Source: Nostoc sp. PCC 7524
Lineage (GTDB): Bacteria; Cyanobacteriota; Cyanobacteriia; Cyanobacteriales; Nostocaceae
NCBI RefSeq assembly: GCF_000316645.1
Contig: NC_019684.1
Coordinates: 6,397,501-6,461,500 of the forward strand
DNA: 64,000 bases
Reading direction: 5' to 3'
Shown here: one piece after another, positions 18,821 to 29,035 of the stretch
How the letters are laid out: each line of letters opens with the position of its first letter
How positions within the stretch are numbered: the first letter of the stretch is position 1
Made by a program: the position numbers and the translations under genes
The notes under the pieces: generated by a model
What the model was told of the DNA's origin: nothing
Databases searched by the model: none
The model's input: only the letters and a program-made list of their open reading frames with translations

Positions 18821-20608
18821 ATGCGAACTCACTATTGCGGCGAACTCCGAAAAGAACATATTGGAGAAACTGTTACCTTGTACGGATGGGTAGACCGTCG
18901 CCGCGATCATGGGGGCGTGATATTCTTAGATTTACGCGATCGCTCCGGCATTGTCCAGATTGTCAGCGATCCACAGCGCACCCCAGATTCCTACGAGCAG
19001 GCAAACTCTCTGCGTAATGAATACGTTGTACAAATTACAGGTAGGGTAACACAACGCCCCGAAGAATCACTGAATACCCGCATCCCTACAGGCGAGGTGG
19101 AAATTTACGCAGATCAAATTAAACTGCTAAATGCTGTGCGGAAGCAGTTACCCTTCCAAGTTTCCACCGCCGACACTGAGACAGTGCGGGAAGACTTGCG
19201 CTTGAAATATCGTTACTTGGATTTACGACGCGATCGCATGGCGCAAAACATTCAGCTACGCCATCAAGTTGTGAAAGCCATGCGGCGTTACTTGGAAGAT
19301 ATAGAGGGTTTCATGGAAATTGAAACTCCCATCCTCACCCGTTCCACCCCAGAAGGTGCCAGAGATTACATCCTCCCCAGTCGTGTTAACGCTGGTGAAT
19401 GGTTCGCCCTACCCCAATCACCACAATTATTTAAACAAATCCTGATGGTATCCGGGATGGATAGATACTATCAGATTGCTCGGTGCTTCCGCGATGAAGA
19501 CTTACGCGCCGATAGACAACCAGAATTCACCCAGTTGGACATGGAAATGAGTTTCATGTCCCAAGAAGAGATTATCGCACTCAACGAAAAGTTAGTTGCT
19601 TATATATTCAACACCGTCAAAGGAATTGAATTACCGCTTCCGTTCCCTCGTCTCACCTACGCTGAAGCAATGGAACGCTACGGGAGTGACAAACCAGATA
19701 CCCGCTACGGTTTGGAATTAGTCAACGTTTCCGATGTATTAAAAGACTCTGGTTTCAAAGTCTTTAAGGATGCGATCGCTCACGGTGGGATCGTGAAAAT
19801 CTTACCCATTCCCAATGGTAACGAGCAAATCTCCAATGTCCGCATCAAACCAGGCGGCGATTTATTTAAAGAAGCCAGCGAAGCCGGGGCGAAAGGATTA
19901 GCTTACATCCGCGTCAGAGAAAATGGTGAAATTGACACCATCGGCGCAATCAAAGACAACCTCACCGACGAGCAAAAACAGGAAATCTTACAACGCACAG
20001 GTGCAGAACCAGGACATTTATTACTGTTTGGCGCTGGTGATGGGGTTACTGTGAATAAAACTTTAGACAGACTGCGCCAGGTTGTTGCTAGGGAATTCAA
20101 CTTAATTGATCCCGAAAAAATCAACTTACTCTGGATTGTCGATTTCCCGATGTTTGAGTGGAATGCAGATGAAAAACGCCTAGAAGCACTGCACCACCCA
20201 TTCACAGCACCCCATCCCGATGATTTGCAAGACTTAAAAACTGCCCGCGCCCAAGCCTATGACTTAGTATTCAACGGCTTTGAAGTTGGCGGTGGTAGTC
20301 TGCGGATTTATCAACGGGAAATTCAAGAACAGGTATTTGAAGCTATTGGCTTGTCTCCAGAGGAAGCACAAAATAAATTTGGCTTTCTGTTGGAAGCGTT
20401 TGAATATGGTACACCACCACATGGCGGTATCGCCTATGGTTTAGATCGGTTGGTGATGTTACTTGCTGGGGAAGAATCCATCCGCGATGTCATCGCCTTT
20501 CCCAAGACACAACAAGCCCGTTGCTTATTAACAGATGCACCTTCAGGCGTAGATGTCAAGCAACTCAAAGAATTACACGTTGCTTCCACATACAAGCCTA
20601 AACCTTAA
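18821..20608 (+). CDS. aspS: Aspartyl-tRNA synthetase
   Basis: 595 residues, normal for the bacterial type. The N-terminal OB-fold anticodon-binding domain covers residues 1-105 ([20 protein letters not shown]). Class II motif 1 and the aspartate site follow ([19 protein letters not shown] near 167). Motif 2 is at [18 protein letters not shown]. The bacterial GAD insertion spans about 290-410, and motif 3 is [16 protein letters not shown] near 545. It charges tRNA-Asp with aspartate. Cyanobacterial forms can be non-discriminating and also charge tRNA-Asn; this cannot be told here. Monocistronic by layout. Confidence 0.97.
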   Translation: MRTHYCGELRKEHIGETVTLYGWVDRRRDHGGVIFLDLRDRSGIVQIVSDPQRTPDSYEQANSLRNEYVVQITGRVTQRPEESLNTRIPTGEVEIYADQIKLLNAVRKQLPFQVSTADTETVREDLRLKYRYLDLRRDRMAQNIQLRHQVVKAMRRYLEDIEGFMEIETPILTRSTPEGARDYILPSRVNAGEWFALPQSPQLFKQILMVSGMDRYYQIARCFRDEDLRADRQPEFTQLDMEMSFMSQEEIIALNEKLVAYIFNTVKGIELPLPFPRLTYAEAMERYGSDKPDTRYGLELVNVSDVLKDSGFKVFKDAIAHGGIVKILPIPNGNEQISNVRIKPGGDLFKEASEAGAKGLAYIRVRENGEIDTIGAIKDNLTDEQKQEILQRTGAEPGHLLLFGAGDGVTVNKTLDRLRQVVAREFNLIDPEKINLLWIVDFPMFEWNADEKRLEALHHPFTAPHPDDLQDLKTARAQAYDLVFNGFEVGGGSLRIYQREIQEQVFEAIGLSPEEAQNKFGFLLEAFEYGTPPHGGIAYGLDRLVMLLAGEESIRDVIAFPKTQQARCLLTDAPSGVDVKQLKELHVASTYKPKP

Positions 20609-20680
20609 CCAAGTTCAGGGGGGATAAGTAATGCTGTCAACATATTACCCAGCAACTATCCCCTTACCTTATGCAATTGA

Positions 20681-21556
20681 TTACCGCGCAGCTTGGTTAA
20701 TTGCAGGGCGAACAATATAGTTATAAGCCTCGACATTTCGAGAAAGCGGTGCAATTCTGTCTTGAGCAACTAAAGTTTGGTGAATAAAAGCAGTTGCAGT
20801 GGCACGTCGCAGAGGCTGATTCGGATTGAGGACTCTAGGATCAGGATGATTGACAACTATATTTTTCTGTGTTGCTATGCCCACCTCTTCAACAGCATAC
20901 TCAGGAACCTTCTGAGCATCTGTGTAATAATCGCTAACAAGAGCCGATAGAGTCTCCCTAGCTGGTGGTGGTGTAGTAGTAGGAGCCGCCGCAGTAGCCT
21001 TGGGTATGGCTAAAGGCTGCATCAAAGCTAAAATTCCGAAGGGAAGATACAAAGGTCTTTTCACTACTTGACGCTGAGGTGCTGGAGTAATTGCTTGCCG
21101 TTTAGGAGCTAAATTTAGCCCCTGAACAAGAGTCACCAATGCTTCTACTCTAGAAACTGGCTGCTGGGGACGAAAGACATTGCCAGCATAACCACTCATA
21201 AACCCTTGTTGATAAGCTTCTTCAATTGCCGGAGCCGCCCAATAGCCTTCAGGTACATCTTTATAGACACTTCCACTTTCTATCTGCCTGATTGGTTCTT
21301 TTTCAAAAGCTTTGCGAATCATCGCCGCAAATTCATCACGGTGTACAGGCTGTTCTGGGCGAAATGTCCCGTCTGGATATCCTACAACAATGTTTCTTTC
21401 AGCTAAACGCTGAATAAATGGTTGCGCCCAATAGTCAGAGGAAACATCAGGAAAGTTAGTTTGCGCCCTTGCTGGAGTATTTGCCATTACTACCAACCCC
21501 AGACTGACTAAACCCAATGGCGCACTTAATTTTGTTAGATAAGATAAATTATTCAT
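20681..21556 (-). CDS. Exported SLH-domain protein
   Basis: 291 residues. Signal peptide covers about 1-32, ending TPARAQ. Two clear SLH domains follow: residues 35-90 (FPDVSSDYWAQPFIQRLAE and VVGYPDGTFRPEQPVHRDEF) and 95-150 (YKDVPEGYWAAPAIEEAY and RPQQPVSRVE). A Pro/Thr/Ala-rich linker (about 165-200) leads to a degenerate third SLH unit (LNPNQPLRRATATAFIHQTL). SLH domains bind cell-wall polymers, so it is likely anchored to the peptidoglycan layer or S-layer. The start has GAAGGAT about nine bases upstream. Function beyond anchoring unknown. Confidence 0.9.
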   Translation of the reverse strand: MNNLSYLTKLSAPLGLVSLGLVVMANTPARAQTNFPDVSSDYWAQPFIQRLAERNIVVGYPDGTFRPEQPVHRDEFAAMIRKAFEKEPIRQIESGSVYKDVPEGYWAAPAIEEAYQQGFMSGYAGNVFRPQQPVSRVEALVTLVQGLNLAPKRQAITPAPQRQVVKRPLYLPFGILALMQPLAIPKATAAAPTTTPPPARETLSALVSDYYTDAQKVPEYAVEEVGIATQKNIVVNHPDPRVLNPNQPLRRATATAFIHQTLVAQDRIAPLSRNVEAYNYIVRPAINQAAR

Positions 21557-22252
21557 CAGAAATATCCTTCTATTAATTATTAGTTTTTAGTTTTAATTTT
21601 ATATTTTTGTTGATATTTTGTTGTCTATCTCTAGGTTTGAATGTTTGTATCTCCAGTTATAGAAACAGTTTATTTTGTTTAATAAATATTTATGAAATTA
21701 TTTTAACTAAACTATTATACTAATCAAAAAATAACCATTAATTAAATTGAAGAAGGCAGGAGGCAGGAGGCAGAGGGCAGAAGGTTTTGTTTAGAAGGGG
21801 ATTCCGACCCCTCCTAAACAAGAGCCACCAAATTTTCAATTTGGTGGGGGTCTTAAACCCTTGCTCCCTACCCTGCGGGAACCCCTTCGGGGAATGGTCG
21901 CGGCAGAGGACAGAGGCCAGTATTCCTTCTGCCTCCTGCCCTCTGCCCTCTGCCTTTCTTGATAAATAAACAATTTATTTACCATAATTTTGCTTCAGTT
22001 ATGCCAAAGGGTAAGACGGTTTATCATTAATAAAAAAGCCTAGGCAAAAATTTGAGTTGCAGAATATTTCTAAAGGATTTATATTTTTGATCAAGTTCAA
22101 ATTTTTATGAATCAACCACTTAATTAAAATCCCTAAAAAAAACATCTCTCTATAGTTATTAAAAAAATAATATTGATATCAACCACTAGAAAGAGGAATA
22201 GAAATTATATATTTCTAAGATGGAGAATGTAGATAGAGTAAAGAAAAATAAT
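21557..22252. other. Intergenic region with repeats between divergent genes
   Basis: Contains the SLH gene promoter area (AT-rich, 21557-21750), a heptamer tract AGGAGGC/AGAGGGC at 21752-21782, an inverted copy CTGCCTCCTGCC near 21930-21955, and a hairpin AAATTTTCAATTT-like segment at 21830-21845. CCTGCGGGAACCCCTTCGGGG at 21871-21891 is another dispersed repeat. The 60-codon frame at 21787 is made of these repeats. The last 200 bases upstream of the PRC-barrel gene are AT-rich and may hold its promoter. Confidence 0.55.
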
Positions 22253-23170
22253 ATGGCTCTATATAAACTGGAAGATTTTGCTGGCGACTATAGAGACGCT
22301 GATTCTGATAACTATGACATCACGAATTTCGATGTCTATTCTGACCTAGATAATGATAAAGTTGGCACTGTCAAACATATTTTAGTTGATGATGCTGGTC
22401 GTTTTCGTTATCTAGTTGTTGATACAGGATTTTGGATCTTTGGTAAACAAGTGTTGTTACCCATCGGGCGATCGCGCATCAACTACTCAGATCGGCGTGT
22501 ATATGCTACTGGACTTACCAGAGAACAGGTAGAAAACTTGCCTGATTTCCAAGATTTGGAACGCATTGATTATGACTATGAAGAACGTGTGCGTGGAGTT
22601 TATCGTACTCCTCTAAGTGAGGCACCTCTGGAAGCATCAACACCTTTAGAAGCGTCAGCACCTTTAGATGTGTCAACCGCCTATGCTGATCGCCAACCAG
22701 TGACAACTCCTCCTACTTATGAGCGTGAAACATATAGATATGAACACGAACCAAATCTCTATGAAATGAATCAACGGGATCACCAAAACCTGAAACTATA
22801 CGAAGAACGATTGGTTGCGAGTAAATCCCGTGCGAAGACAGGAGAAGTATCTGTTGGCAAGCACGTTGAAACTGAAACCGCCAGAGTTGCAGTTCCAGTT
22901 GAAAGAGAACGAGTAGTGATTGAACGCACCACTCCAGAGGATGCTGGTAGAGTTGTTTCTCCTGGCGAGGCTAACTTCCGTGACAGAGAAGCTACTCATG
23001 TAGATATTTACGAAGAAACCCCTGAAATCCGCAAAGAAACTGTGGTGCGGGAAGAAGTAAAAGTTAAGAAAGTGGTGGAACAGGATACAGTACAAGCTGA
23101 AGAAACCCTGCGACGTGAAGAATTAGACATTAATCAAGACGATGAGCAATTACGTCGTACCACACGCTAG
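22253..23170 (+). CDS. PRC-barrel and DUF2382 protein, AvaK-like
   Basis: 305 residues from the ATG at 22253 (MALYKLEDFAGDY), the usual family start; a frame from 22220 adds 11 residues without a better ribosome site. Residues about 20-90 form a PRC-barrel (NFDVYSDLDNDKVGTVKHIL, FRYLVVDTG, KQVLLPIG). A Pro/Ala linker (three near-repeats of APLEAS) precedes a charged, coiled-coil-like DUF2382/YsnF region near 180-300 (KHVETETARVAVPVERERVVIE). Proteins with this layout include AvaK, an akinete-associated protein of Anabaena variabilis. Stress- or differentiation-linked expression is plausible. Molecular function unknown. Confidence 0.83.
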   Translation: MALYKLEDFAGDYRDADSDNYDITNFDVYSDLDNDKVGTVKHILVDDAGRFRYLVVDTGFWIFGKQVLLPIGRSRINYSDRRVYATGLTREQVENLPDFQDLERIDYDYEERVRGVYRTPLSEAPLEASTPLEASAPLDVSTAYADRQPVTTPPTYERETYRYEHEPNLYEMNQRDHQNLKLYEERLVASKSRAKTGEVSVGKHVETETARVAVPVERERVVIERTTPEDAGRVVSPGEANFRDREATHVDIYEETPEIRKETVVREEVKVKKVVEQDTVQAEETLRREELDINQDDEQLRRTTR

Positions 23171-23246
23171 CGCCACGTTTTTACATCTGGTGAAATGGCT
23201 AAAAATCGATAAAAGTTAATACCTTTGATTCGCCAGATGTATCTTG

Positions 23247-23307
23247 TAGGGGCGGGTTTATTAAGAATTTTGTCTACGCCCAGATTCACCGGTTAAACCC
23301 GCACCTA
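23247..23307. repeat. Inverted repeat (TAGGGGCGGGTTTA / TAAACCCGCACCTA)
   Basis: 14-bp arms with one mismatch and a 33-base spacer, between the convergent PRC-barrel gene and the unknown gene at 23320. It may serve as a bidirectional terminator. It looks like a member of a dispersed repeat family. Confidence 0.65.
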
Positions 23308-23319
23308 ACAACGCCCTAC

Positions 23320-24234
23320 TTACCGGCTTTCACCTAAAGCGTATACGGAAGAACCTAAATTCTCATCGTCTGTACCCACAACTACACCACCATCTGCACC
23401 TGTAACCAGTTCTATAGCTTCAATCTTGTGATATCTGAAGCGGTGTAGAGGTATTAGCTGCGGGTTGTGCCGCCAGACAATTTTGTTACCTTGTAAGTTC
23501 AGATACCCAGCAACATAGACAGCTGACTCAAAGGGGCCATCATCCCCAGTATCACTAGCTGAGGAGATATACATAATCCCGGCAGGATCTACTTTTAAGT
23601 CAGAGATATGGCGAACATTGCCGGAGGGAAAGGGTACTGTTAGCTGTGCAGAACCTGCCGGAGTAATTTGATATTTCAATAAGTCCAGCACTCCCCAATA
23701 AATAGTTGCTGGTTCTTTCCCTGCACCTCGATGCGCCCAAACCGCAACTAATTGACCTTGAATGTTTTGCAAGGCAAACGCTTCAAAATTACTTCCTGGT
23801 GGAATTCCTGGTAGTTCAAATACTTGCAGAACTGAGATAGTTTTGTCAGTGGGATCTATTTTGATCTCATAAGCCTGGCCAGCACTGCTTAAAGCTATAA
23901 ACCGTGAATCTATTTTACCTGGAATGGATGTTAAAGCCTCTAAGTCTATAGGTAATTCTGTGTTACTTGGCCAATCTATAGGAAAATATTCTGGTTGGTT
24001 CTGACCTTTAATGCTGATAATTGCGAGACGACCTTGATTTTTTTGTTTATTGTCATGGACAATTAAGAAATCACGGAAACCGTTTTGCTGACTTAACAGC
24101 GCCATACCACTGATACCAAAAGTGATCCCGCCGCGAACAGGTCGCCAACTTTGTGCTAGAGCTTGCTGGGATAGGAGTAGCAAAGCTCCCACAATAAGGA
24201 TTTTAATAATTAAATTACGTTTACCCTGGGACAT
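23320..24234 (-). CDS. Exported protein of unknown function, beta-rich
   Basis: 304 residues. Signal peptide about 1-27 (LIIKILIVGALLLLSQQALAQ). The mature protein is rich in short beta strands and repeats of the kind seen in propellers: FLIVHDNK, RLAIISIKG, RFIALSSAGQAYEIKID, LVAVWAHRG, GIMYISSASDTGDD and GGVVVGTDDENLGSSVYALG. Its IDLEALTSIPG and KIEAIEL segments recall the phytase-esterase-like family, which also appears in the gene at 56829. I am not sure of the family. Periplasmic location is likely. Confidence 0.7.
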   Translation of the reverse strand: MSQGKRNLIIKILIVGALLLLSQQALAQSWRPVRGGITFGISGMALLSQQNGFRDFLIVHDNKQKNQGRLAIISIKGQNQPEYFPIDWPSNTELPIDLEALTSIPGKIDSRFIALSSAGQAYEIKIDPTDKTISVLQVFELPGIPPGSNFEAFALQNIQGQLVAVWAHRGAGKEPATIYWGVLDLLKYQITPAGSAQLTVPFPSGNVRHISDLKVDPAGIMYISSASDTGDDGPFESAVYVAGYLNLQGNKIVWRHNPQLIPLHRFRYHKIEAIELVTGADGGVVVGTDDENLGSSVYALGESR

Positions 24235-24422
24235 TAAATAGTTTTGATAGTGGGTGAAAATACTAAGAATAACAATAGCGATCGCCTTTGCAAAGTCAAA
24301 AGTTAAAATGCAGAGCGCAAAAGCAAAAATTTATCATTCTAGCTCCCAGAAAATACGCCATAAGACTATCTTGCTGGATGATTTTTTGGTATTCTTATCA
24401 AGAATAATTACTATTAAGCCGT

Positions 24423-25532
24423 ATGGTTTTCTTATTTGGGATTGAGCATGAAGTAGCTTTTTTGAACAAAGAAGGCAAGTTTGCAGATTTTGCTTGTACA
24501 AAATTTGCAGATTTTGCCCAAATTGTTGATAGACTACCCATCTACCCTGACGATCATCTACAACTACGTGTTGGTGATGCAGGGATTAGAAAAAAGAGAT
24601 GGTACATTGAGGGGTTTGAAAGATTTGCTGATTCTGACAAAGTAATTGATTGTCTTTCCAAGGGTATAGAAATTAGAACAACCATCCACTCTCATATTCA
24701 AAGTGCGATTGCTGAATTATCAGATAGCTTTCGTTTATTGACTGAGGTTGCTACTGATTTTGGTTTATCACCAGTTTTAACCAGCTTTCATCCCTACAAA
24801 ACAGTTTTTGAACCCCAACCCCCATTAAATGAATATGAAATTAAGCAGCTACAGGCTTATCCTGATGAACAAACTGCAAATATTTACATGGTGACATACG
24901 GACCAGATTTAAATATTTCAGTACCAGATTTACCCATTGAACAGGTAATTGATATTGGACAAAAGTTGACTTATTACAGCCCTTATATTGTGCCTTTTAG
25001 TTATAGTTCCCCTTTTTATAACGGCACACTTTGGGAAGGATTATCAGTGAGAACATTTATCAGAACTGGCAAAAGGCCAGCAGCTTTAGTATTTGTTCCA
25101 GAAGCAGAACAACTAATTAAGAGTGTGCCATCACTAACAAAAATTGCCCGTCTACCAGCCGAGGTAGGTCGCATTGAATTTAAAGCTTTTGATAGTTGTG
25201 ATGATTTTTCTATCTATGCGGCATTATTGGCATTATTAAAAGGTCTAGTGTTAGATGAATCTTTGTCAGGTAGAGCCACTATACCCGACGCAGGGTTGCA
25301 CCAACTGTCAGCAAAATTTGGCTTTAGTAACGAAGATATTTTCAGGAATACTACAGAAATTTTGCAAGCAGCAGAAGTTGCATTGGGAGATGATCCAGAT
25401 GTGAAATTGTTAGCACCATTAAAATTGATGTTAGAACAACGTCAAACCAAATCTCAAGAATTAATAGAAATTTTTCAGCGTATAGGCTCTATCGAAGAGA
25501 CACTGAAGCAAACATATCGCAGTCTGTTGTAG
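24423..25532 (+). CDS. Glutamate-cysteine ligase-like protein
   Basis: 369 residues. The N-terminus FGIEHEVAFLN has the ExE pair of glutamate-cysteine ligases, which binds metal and glutamate. Later motifs include EIRTTIHSHIQSA, LNISVPDLPIEQV and RLPAEVGRIEFKAFDSCDDF, the last resembling the RxEFR strand of the fold. No signal or membrane segment. Family members join glutamate to an amine substrate with ATP. The reaction here is uncertain; it may be a gamma-glutamyl ligase other than GshA. A second, unrelated GCS2-type gene is at 59675. No clear ribosome-binding site before the ATG. Confidence 0.75.
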   Translation: MVFLFGIEHEVAFLNKEGKFADFACTKFADFAQIVDRLPIYPDDHLQLRVGDAGIRKKRWYIEGFERFADSDKVIDCLSKGIEIRTTIHSHIQSAIAELSDSFRLLTEVATDFGLSPVLTSFHPYKTVFEPQPPLNEYEIKQLQAYPDEQTANIYMVTYGPDLNISVPDLPIEQVIDIGQKLTYYSPYIVPFSYSSPFYNGTLWEGLSVRTFIRTGKRPAALVFVPEAEQLIKSVPSLTKIARLPAEVGRIEFKAFDSCDDFSIYAALLALLKGLVLDESLSGRATIPDAGLHQLSAKFGFSNEDIFRNTTEILQAAEVALGDDPDVKLLAPLKLMLEQRQTKSQELIEIFQRIGSIEETLKQTYRSLL

Positions 25533-25549
25533 GGGACTGGGGACAAATT

Positions 25550-25582
25550 AAATCAAAAGTCAAAAGTCAAAAGTCAAAATTA
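25550..25582. repeat. AAAAGTC tandem heptamers
   Basis: Four copies of AAAAGTC-type heptamers just after the ligase gene. STRR class. Confidence 0.75.
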
Positions 25583-25646
25583 AATAATTCCTGGAGACTA
25601 GGGAAGCAGAGGAGAAAAACTAATGACTAATGACTAATAACTGCCT

Positions 25647-27515
25647 TTAATCCCTAGCTGGCTGATTTGCTCGACTACCATTTTCAGCAGATTGTTGATC
25701 TATCTCCCGACTGGGTGGAATTTTTTCTATGGGAATTAATGCTTCCATCACAGACTTAACAATAGGCGCGGCGACGGTAGAACCATAGGCATTTGCGCCT
25801 TTTGGTTCATCTACCACTGCCAAAACTACGTAGCGGGGAGATTCTACGGGTAAAATACCGACAAAGCTAGTAATTCTCGCACCGGGAATATAGCCACCAT
25901 TAGGACTAGCTTTTTGGGCTGTACCCGTTTTACCTGCAATGCGGTATCCAGGAATTTTGGCAACCTTGCCAGTACCTTCGTTGACTACTGTTTCCATCAT
26001 TTCTACAACTGTTTGGGCTGTAGTCGCTGAAAAAATTTGGCGTGGTGCTGGGTAAGGAGGTCTATAGTGCATTTGCCCCTTGGTATCAACTAGCCCCCGG
26101 ACAACATGAGGTGTCACGAGTTTACCGCCATTAGCTAAAGCTCCTTGCATTTGTACCAGTTGTAAGGGTGTGAGAGAAAAACCTTGTCCAAAGGAAGCGG
26201 TGGCAGGTTCAATGGCTGATCTGATAAATACTTCTTGACTTTTGAGCCGACTACTCGCTACGAAGGGTAAATCTGTGTCAACTGGTTGTCCTAACCCCAA
26301 ACGTTCTAGCCAGTTGTAATAAATTGCAGGCTTCAACCTTTGGAGCATCTGTACCATCGCAATGTTGCTAGAAGTTTGCAGAACTTGGGCAACATTGATC
26401 CGCCCGTTACCGTTGCGAGTAGCATTCCTGATGGTGAAGTTATTGACTCGAATTGCTCCGGTATCGTTAAATACATCATCTGGTTTGAGTACGCCATTTT
26501 CCAGAGCGATCGCCACATTCAACGGTTTAAATGTTGATCCCGGCTCATAAAGATCCGTTACTGTCCAGTTTTTAAATAATGAAATGTCTGCCTTAGTGAA
26601 TTCATTGGGGTTATAGGTAGGCTGAGAAGCTAGAGCCAAGATAGCTCCATCTGAGGCATCCATGACAATCACCGCGCCCCGTTTGGCTTTAAAATTTTCT
26701 AACTGGTCTTTAAGTGCAGTACGGGCAGCCCTTTGGAGGCGGCTATCGATAGTTAACTGCATTCGCAGATCATCTGAGTTTAAAAAACCTTCAGGAGCAT
26801 AATCGGGCAGCAATGCCCCATTCCCAGCCCGACTTAAGCGGACTGATTTGGCAGAACGTTCCAGCCACTTCTCCTGACTGTATTCCAAACCAGCTTGACC
26901 ACGACGATCAACATTGACATACCCGACAATATCTGCTACCAAATCATTCTGTGGGTAATAGCGGGAGTATTTAGAAATAAACTCCAAGCCGTTTAAACGT
27001 AATGCCCTCATGCGATCGGCAATTTCTTCCGGCAAGGTAGAAGCTAATGTAATTCCACTTTTGCGGCTTTGAAAAATTTTGACTAAATCAGCCGGAGTTT
27101 TATCTAGCATCACAGCTAGCTGTTCGGCCATTTCTTCATGACTTTTGTCAAACAGCTTCGGATGGGCATATACAGTATATACAGGGCGATCAATAGCTAA
27201 TACATTTTCCTGGCGATCGACAATCAAGCGCCGAGGCATATATGGGCGCAAATTCACCATTTGTTGGTTTCTGGCTCTCTCTGTGAGCTTTGGCCCTTGG
27301 ACAATTTGTAAATTATACAGATTGATTGCCAAACCTAGTCCAGAAGCCATTAATATGCCCCAAACAGTGAACAATCGGGATTTAGGATTTGGTATTTGCT
27401 CTTGGGTATTAGGGGTAATCGTCTTTGTAGAACTTCTTCTAGAAAACCTTTGCCGTCTAGCAAATTCTGGGTTACGAAATTGTTTAAACTTTAATCTATT
27501 TGATGATTTTTGCAT
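25647..27515 (-). CDS. ftsI: Septal peptidoglycan transpeptidase (FtsI/PBP2-3 type)
   Basis: 622 residues, class B penicillin-binding protein. Basic N-terminus, one membrane segment near 50-70 (TVWGILMASGLGLAINLYNL), a dimerisation domain (GLEYSQEKWL near 210), then the transpeptidase. The active-site Ser lies in PGSTFKPLN, SxN in SSNIAMVQ, and KTG in AGKTGTAQK. It cross-links septal peptidoglycan in the divisome. The upstream gene (27608) encodes an FtsL-like protein, so the pair looks like the division operon fragment ftsL-ftsI. The gap of 92 bases suggests co-transcription. Confidence 0.94.
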   Translation of the reverse strand: MQKSSNRLKFKQFRNPEFARRQRFSRRSSTKTITPNTQEQIPNPKSRLFTVWGILMASGLGLAINLYNLQIVQGPKLTERARNQQMVNLRPYMPRRLIVDRQENVLAIDRPVYTVYAHPKLFDKSHEEMAEQLAVMLDKTPADLVKIFQSRKSGITLASTLPEEIADRMRALRLNGLEFISKYSRYYPQNDLVADIVGYVNVDRRGQAGLEYSQEKWLERSAKSVRLSRAGNGALLPDYAPEGFLNSDDLRMQLTIDSRLQRAARTALKDQLENFKAKRGAVIVMDASDGAILALASQPTYNPNEFTKADISLFKNWTVTDLYEPGSTFKPLNVAIALENGVLKPDDVFNDTGAIRVNNFTIRNATRNGNGRINVAQVLQTSSNIAMVQMLQRLKPAIYYNWLERLGLGQPVDTDLPFVASSRLKSQEVFIRSAIEPATASFGQGFSLTPLQLVQMQGALANGGKLVTPHVVRGLVDTKGQMHYRPPYPAPRQIFSATTAQTVVEMMETVVNEGTGKVAKIPGYRIAGKTGTAQKASPNGGYIPGARITSFVGILPVESPRYVVLAVVDEPKGANAYGSTVAAPIVKSVMEALIPIEKIPPSREIDQQSAENGSRANQPARD

Positions 27516-27607
27516 TGCCCTGCTCAGTATCAGCTATCAGTTTTATGGTTGGGCGAAATGTCACATCATGTACCTGATAAATATTTACTTGTCATTGCTT
27601 ACTAACT

Positions 27608-28294
27608 TTAATATCCCAGTGGCGAGGAAGTTGACGACTGTACTGGTGACTCTGTTTCTGGACTAGGAGACAGGACATCAGAATTAGGGGGAGATGGAGA
27701 CAAGAAAATAGTGTTTGAGGGAGTCGGCGATACTAATCCCGTTGCTGGCAGTTCTGCTTCCTCGGCCATTTTATTAGTTAGTGTGGCATTGGTTGTAGTA
27801 ATTTGCCGTTCATAACGTTGGAGGTTTTGTAATCTGCGATATCCTTGACCCCAAAGCTCTTGAGTATACACTGTCAAACCATATACAGCTAAACTGGCTG
27901 CCACCAATAAAAATGCCACCAGCGAAGAATGACGATGTAAGGTGTACAGTCGCATTAACCACAAAGGCATAGCTTTGGAAGTAGGCACTACAGGCACATT
28001 GACAAACTCGGATTTTGAACTTCTGAGTGGTGGGCTTGACTGACTTCTGTAGTTGGGAACTGCTGTTTTTTCCCGATTTTGTATTCTTGTCATTATGGGC
28101 AGCGATAAATTTTTCGAGGAATGCCGTTGTTTTTGAGTGGGTACTGATAAGGTTGGAGTAGATCCTAACCCAGGATTTCGCACTCCTGATCTGAGGTGTG
28201 TTCCTCGCCGCTTCCTACTCCTTATCGATGGGGTAGAAGCGTCCCGAAACCCAGTACCAGTCTTAGAAATATCTGATTTGCGAACAGCAGCCAT
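27608..28294 (-). CDS. FtsL-like single-pass division protein (putative)
   Basis: 228 residues from the ATG at 28294 (MAAVRKSDIS); a frame from 28360 would add 22 residues. The first 120 residues are basic and Ser/Pro-rich, probably disordered and cytosolic. A membrane segment follows (SSLVAFLLVAASLAVYG), then a short helix that could form a coiled coil (YRRLQNLQRYERQITTTNATL). A Ser/Pro-rich tail ends the protein. This topology and its place directly upstream of ftsI match FtsL or FtsB in other bacteria. Sequence alone does not prove homology. The long N-terminal extension is unusual for FtsL. Confidence 0.68.
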   Translation of the reverse strand: MAAVRKSDISKTGTGFRDASTPSIRSRKRRGTHLRSGVRNPGLGSTPTLSVPTQKQRHSSKNLSLPIMTRIQNREKTAVPNYRSQSSPPLRSSKSEFVNVPVVPTSKAMPLWLMRLYTLHRHSSLVAFLLVAASLAVYGLTVYTQELWGQGYRRLQNLQRYERQITTTNATLTNKMAEEAELPATGLVSPTPSNTIFLSPSPPNSDVLSPSPETESPVQSSTSSPLGY

Positions 28295-28855
28295 AACTTT
28301 TTGAGATAGGAAATATTGTATTTTAGACTGATTATTTGTTTTTGCTAAGGTGAGAATCACCCTCTAGGGAACTTCCAAATCAAAAAATAATCAATTGCTT
28401 GAGGGAGTAGGGGTAGCAGAGGTAGCAGGAGAAGAAAAAATCTGATAGTCGTATGGCATACAGGCATTGAGTAATTTAATTTTTGGAGTTTCCTAGATCA
28501 CAAATACAAATAACGCTGTGATTGCACTTTAAGTATGGCAACTACAACTGGCAAAGGACAAGAGTCTGTAGAATATGTCTATGTTTGGTACTGGGCAAGG
28601 GTTAGAGGTTGCCAAATACTCCTTGTGTCCAAACTATAGTTTTTTCTTTTAAGTCCTTAATAATCATCCAGTTCAATTAATCTTCAACTCAGATACACTC
28701 ATCAACCTCTGACATAAGACTCAACCCCTTAAACTTAACCCCAAGTATTGTTTTTAAATATGTAATTCGCAGTGGTTTTAAAAATCAGCAACAAATAGGT
28801 TATCGTATTCAACAGGCGAATTTTTTTTATTGCCACAATTGGTGAAAGAGGAGTT
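28295..28855. other. Intergenic region between divergent genes
   Basis: 560 bases holding the promoter regions for the ftsL-like gene (leftward) and the lipoprotein gene (rightward). I see scattered AT-rich stretches and a GGGGTAGCAGAGGTAGCAGG repeat-like run at 28408-28427, but no assignable promoter, RNA or gene. Confidence 0.5.
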
Positions 28856-29035
28856 ATGAAAACAAAAATCTTTGGTTTAGCTTTCATGCTAAGTATGGCT
28901 GCGTTACTGGGAGCCTGTGGAGGTGCTACTGATCCCACCACTACCACTACTCCAGCAGCTACAGGTGAGCCAACTGACACTGGCGCTACCCCTGCCGACA
29001 CTACTACCCCTGCTGCTACTCCTGCCTCTCCCTAG
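28856..29035 (+). CDS. Small Thr/Pro/Ala-rich lipoprotein
   Basis: 59 residues. Strong ribosome-binding site AGAGGAG ends five bases before the ATG. Residues 1-20 are a lipoprotein signal (MKTKIFGLAF, then AALLGAC) with the lipobox Cys at position 21. The mature chain of 39 residues is low complexity: Thr, Pro, Ala and Gly with a few Asp/Glu, and no Lys or Arg. It should be lipid-anchored in the envelope. Its function is unknown. The minus-strand frame across it is a shadow. Confidence 0.82.
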   Translation: MKTKIFGLAFMLSMAALLGACGGATDPTTTTTPAATGEPTDTGATPADTTTPAATPASP

